Source: Tissierellia bacterium
GTDB taxonomy: Bacteria; Bacillota; Clostridia; Tissierellales; Tissierellaceae
DNA: 16,261 nucleotides
Direction of reading: 5' to 3'
Assembly: GCA_012521625.1 (NCBI GenBank)
Contig: JAAYLY010000036.1
Span: 1 to 16,261, forward strand
In this document: one piece after another, positions 14,618 through 16,261 of the stretch
Layout of the letters: every line of letters starts with the position of its first letter
How positions within the stretch are numbered: the first letter of the stretch is position 1
Notes under the pieces: model-generated
Databases searched by the model: none
The model's input: the letters and a program-made list of their open reading frames with translations, nothing else
Told to the model about the DNA's origin: nothing
Position numbers and translations under genes: made by a program

Positions 14618-14629
14618 GAATATATGTTC
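14618..14629. promoter_or_regulatory. Second, imperfect LexA box
   Basis: GAATATATGTTC matches the Firmicutes LexA pattern GAAC-N4-GTTC with one mismatch. It lies downstream of the -10 box, between the promoter and the dinB start, where binding could add to repression. Confidence 0.55.
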
Positions 14630-14635
14630 AGTATA

Positions 14636-14664
14636 ATATTAACAGAACCTTTGTTCTGTGTCAA
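14636..14664 (-). promoter_or_regulatory. Sigma-A promoter of the dinB operon
   Basis: On the minus strand: TTGACA (14664-14659), 17-bp spacer, TAATAT (14641-14636). The perfect LexA box fills the spacer exactly, which supports both calls. Confidence 0.8.
14642..14659. promoter_or_regulatory. LexA (SOS) box in the dinB promoter
   Basis: ACAGAACCTTTGTTCTGT is an 18-bp palindrome with perfect 7-bp arms around GAAC-CTTT-GTTC, the Firmicutes LexA/DinR consensus GAAC-N4-GTTC. It lies between the -35 and -10 boxes, where LexA binding excludes RNA polymerase. It predicts SOS induction of the polymerase and its two small downstream genes. Confidence 0.9.
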
Positions 14665-14678
14665 TTGGTAATTAAACA

Positions 14679-14705
14679 CAAAAAAATAGCCTATTACAGG
14701 CTATT
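14679..14705 (-). terminator. Rho-independent terminator after the DUF3787-like gene
   Basis: AATAGCCT (14685-14692 as read on +) pairs with AGGCTATT (14698-14705) around a 5-nt loop. On the minus strand it is followed by seven T, partly shared with the stem. It ends the transcript just before the dinB promoter region. Confidence 0.88.
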
Positions 14706-14717
14706 AAAGTTTATCAA

Positions 14718-14954
14718 CTATTTTTTATTGATTTCATCTACCCATTCTTTAGCTTCTATAACAGCATCTAGCGTAGGAACGGCAACTCTAGATTCTGGTA
14801 ATTTAAATTCAGTATTGTAATACACGTCAGTAGCAGTATTTTCAATCTTAGGCTCCTTATAATATTTATAAGTTGCATTTACCCCTAGGTCATTCCCCTT
14901 TCCTAAAGGTTCAACACCATCTTTTTGGACCCTTTTATCCTTTTTCTTATCCAC
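14718..14954 (-). CDS. Small hydrophilic protein, DUF3787 / clostridial spore-surface-like
   Basis: 78 residues from GTG 14954, preceded by AAAGGAGGT at 6-base spacing. A lysine-rich N-terminus is followed by a Pro-containing middle. The C-terminus LPESRVAVPTLDAVIEAKEWVDEINKK (key parts: P-S-R-V, VPT, AKEWVD and a basic end) resembles the DUF3787 pattern of clostridial spore-surface proteins. This comes from remembered family features, not a search. No signal peptide or membrane segment. It lies 84 bp downstream of the vanW-like gene without an intervening terminator and is closed by its own terminator, so the two may share a transcript. If the assignment holds, the organism is probably a spore former; otherwise it is a hypothetical protein. 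Confidence 0.75.
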   Translation of the reverse strand: MDKKKDKRVQKDGVEPLGKGNDLGVNATYKYYKEPKIENTATDVYYNTEFKLPESRVAVPTLDAVIEAKEWVDEINKK

Positions 14955-15038
14955 TGCAATACCTCCTTTGACCTTTTACCTACTCTATACATCTATACCC
15001 CCTAATTGTTACTTTAACCAGATAAAGCTAATTAAATA

Positions 15039-15950
15039 TTAATTGATTTCAATCAATTCGGGTAGGGGGCTATATTTACTTATGCCCATATTCCTAATCT
15101 CGGTGGTCCCATCCTTATATTTGATTATAAGCTGTGATTTTACTGTGGCTCCCTTCATACCCTTGATTAGGGTTTTCATCTGGCCCTTCTCTAAGGAATC
15201 GTTCTTTACATATTTAACAGAAGGTTCCACCAGGTCGGTGATTTCATGGTTCCAAGTAACTTCAGGAGAATGTTGGGTGCCGTAAAAAGCCATATATAAT
15301 CTATTTCCAATTAATTGGGACCAGATGAGGATATTGCCATCTGTGGTATTTTTAAATTTAAAATCCTTTATACCATAGGCTACGGTAGCATCCTGGCCAT
15401 AAGGTACATAATTAACAGGCATGGAGTGGTTGTACCTTTCCACTATTTCCAGGTTGGAGAGTACTGCCAAGTTGTATAGGGTAGTTGCAATCTTACAGAC
15501 GCCACCACCTGTGTCCATGACTATCTTACCACCAACATAGGTTGCACCTTCCTTGTAGCCATTTTTCTCATTGTAGGGGCCTATTGCCTTGTTTTGTGAA
15601 AATACTTCACCGGGCTTTATTACTATGCCCTTAATATTTTGGGCTGCCAATTTAACGTTATATTCCTCTCCAGGTAGGGGGTCTTTTAGTACGGCACAAA
15701 AGCCTGCCATAAGGATGGGGGTCTTGTATTTTTCCTTTGCCTTAAGAAAATCTTCATCATTTCTCCAAGGAAGATTATATACCTGTGAAGATTCTTCAGG
15801 CTTATGGTAATCTTCATAGACCCTATTGAGTTTAAATTCTATTATATTGCTGTTTAAATAATCGGCTTTTATATCATCATATATATATTGATTAAAGATG
15901 GGTAGTGGCAAAAAAAGCAGATTAGTAAAAAGGATGATTTTTTTAAACAT
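15039..15950 (-). CDS. VanW family exported protein
   Basis: 303 residues. The first 20 (KK followed by a hydrophobic run) form a signal peptide or membrane anchor, so the rest should lie outside the cytoplasm. The VanW domain covers about 95-225, with LAAQNIKGIVIKPGEVFS, GGGVCKIATTLYN (148-160) and IVERYNHSMPVNYVPYGQDATVAYG (169-193, central residues) as in the family. The C-terminal part (about 240-300) has a G5-like pattern ending YKDGTTEIRN and a proline-rich strand. VanW proteins occur in glycopeptide-resistance clusters and widely in spore-forming Firmicutes, with unproven peptidoglycan-related function. No other van genes are present, so no resistance is implied. The start ATG has GGAGG with 8-base spacing. 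A long inverted repeat spans the start. Confidence 0.93.
   Translation of the reverse strand: MFKKIILFTNLLFLPLPIFNQYIYDDIKADYLNSNIIEFKLNRVYEDYHKPEESSQVYNLPWRNDEDFLKAKEKYKTPILMAGFCAVLKDPLPGEEYNVKLAAQNIKGIVIKPGEVFSQNKAIGPYNEKNGYKEGATYVGGKIVMDTGGGVCKIATTLYNLAVLSNLEIVERYNHSMPVNYVPYGQDATVAYGIKDFKFKNTTDGNILIWSQLIGNRLYMAFYGTQHSPEVTWNHEITDLVEPSVKYVKNDSLEKGQMKTLIKGMKGATVKSQLIIKYKDGTTEIRNMGISKYSPLPELIEIN
15041..15058. repeat. 18-bp perfect palindrome at the end of the vanW-like gene
   Basis: AATTGATT-TC-AATCAATT covers the last codons and stop of the VanW-like gene. In mRNA it could form a small hairpin. Without a T run it is not a terminator. It may only reflect the coding of LIEIN in AT-rich sequence. 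Confidence 0.4.
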
Positions 15951-16007
15951 CTCAATTCCTCCAAATTATATATGGCTTATATTAGTTTTTTACTAATCCG
16001 CTTTTTT
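15911..16007 (-). repeat. 21-bp inverted repeat flanking the vanW-like start codon
   Basis: Bases 15911-15931, inside the signal-peptide coding region, are the reverse complement of 15987-16007 in the leader with one mismatch (a G-U pair in the mRNA). The 55-nt loop holds the ribosome binding site and ATG. The leader arm can alternatively fold locally, ATTAGT (15981-15986) with ACTAAT (15992-15997), so two mutually exclusive structures are possible. The distal arm ends in a T run on the minus strand, which looks terminator-like. Confidence 0.6.
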
Positions 16008-16063
16008 ATTCAATATAGGGTTTTGTAAATTTTTCAATTAAAATTTGAAATGGCTTAATAAGC

Positions 16064-16261
16064 CTAATTCTCTTCTATGACTACCTCATAGCTAATAGGT
16101 GTATGTTTTGATAACATGGCAGAAACGCCGCAATACTTCTCCATGGATAGGTCAACTGCCCTCTTAATGTTATCCAGTGGTAGGTCTTTTCCCTTAAACC
16201 TATAGACCATATGGATATCCTTATAGACCCTTGGTTGGCCGTCGGTGTGGATTGTTTCAAC
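16064..16261 (-). CDS. OsmC family protein, C-terminal part (gene continues beyond the window)
   Basis: Reading the minus strand from the window edge gives 65 residues ending VVIEEN and TAG. It includes VETIHTDGQPRVY, IHMVYRFKGKDL and SMEKYCGVSAMLSK, whose EKYCGVSAM segment carries the second conserved cysteine of OsmC/YhfA-type peroxide-handling proteins. These are small cytoplasmic dimeric proteins that reduce organic hydroperoxides or handle reactive sulfur. The N-terminal half with the first reactive cysteine is off the window. A weak hairpin (GGCTT-AAT-AAGCC as read on +, 16052-16064) overlaps the stop codon but lacks a T run, so read-through into the vanW-like gene is possible. Confidence 0.9.
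   Translation of the reverse strand, partial: VETIHTDGQPRVYKDIHMVYRFKGKDLPLDNIKRAVDLSMEKYCGVSAMLSKHTPISYEVVIEEN

Noticed and set aside
15039..15950. Glycopeptide-resistance cluster
   Set aside because: VanW-family proteins are widespread; no vanH/A/X or two-component genes are present.

Overview
The window is AT-rich DNA, probably from a low-GC Gram-positive anaerobe (Clostridia/Tissierellia-like). This is inferred from strong AGGAGG-type ribosome binding sites, heavy AGG (Arg) and ATA (Ile) codon use, consensus sigma-A promoters, short intergenic hairpin-plus-T terminators, and a Firmicutes-type LexA box. I see no phage, transposon, CRISPR, tRNA or rRNA. It looks like ordinary chromosome, but several of its cis-regulatory elements are notable.

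Left part (1-5854, all + strand) is an amino-acid/peptide utilisation region. A sigma-54 enhancer-binding activator (5' end outside the window) ends in a terminator. It is followed by a near-perfect -24/-12 sigma-54 promoter directly in front of an L-cysteine desulfidase-family gene (UPF0597/CyuA-like). A long AT-rich intergenic stretch with a terminator and small repeats then leads to a sigma-A-type promoter. That promoter precedes a predicted secondary transporter, an M20 amidohydrolase with all metal ligands, and a small three-helix membrane protein, closed by a terminator. The likely logic is uptake and hydrolysis of an N-acylated amino acid or dipeptide, beside cysteine breakdown to pyruvate, ammonia and sulfide.

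Middle (5855-10770, + strand): proC (pyrroline-5-carboxylate reductase) follows a leader of roughly 250 nt with a direct repeat and matching inverted repeats. Next is a YtrA-type GntR repressor - ABC ATPase - ABC permease operon with a consensus promoter overlapped by a GTGTA-N12-TACAC palindrome. Then comes a Ste24-like M48 membrane metalloprotease preceded by a promoter and a terminator-like hairpin.

Right part (10768-16261, mostly - strand): a CNNM/CBS/CorC-type membrane protein; a + strand five-helix membrane protein (DUF6512-like); and a LexA-controlled operon of a Y-family translesion polymerase plus two small uncharacterised proteins. After these come a small protein resembling clostridial DUF3787/spore-surface proteins, a VanW-family exported protein with a long inverted repeat around its start, and the 3' end of an OsmC-family gene running off the window.

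The best candidates for something undescribed are the SOS-controlled polymerase operon with its two small partners, the two hairpins that cover start codons (second small protein of that operon, and vanW), and the proC leader.
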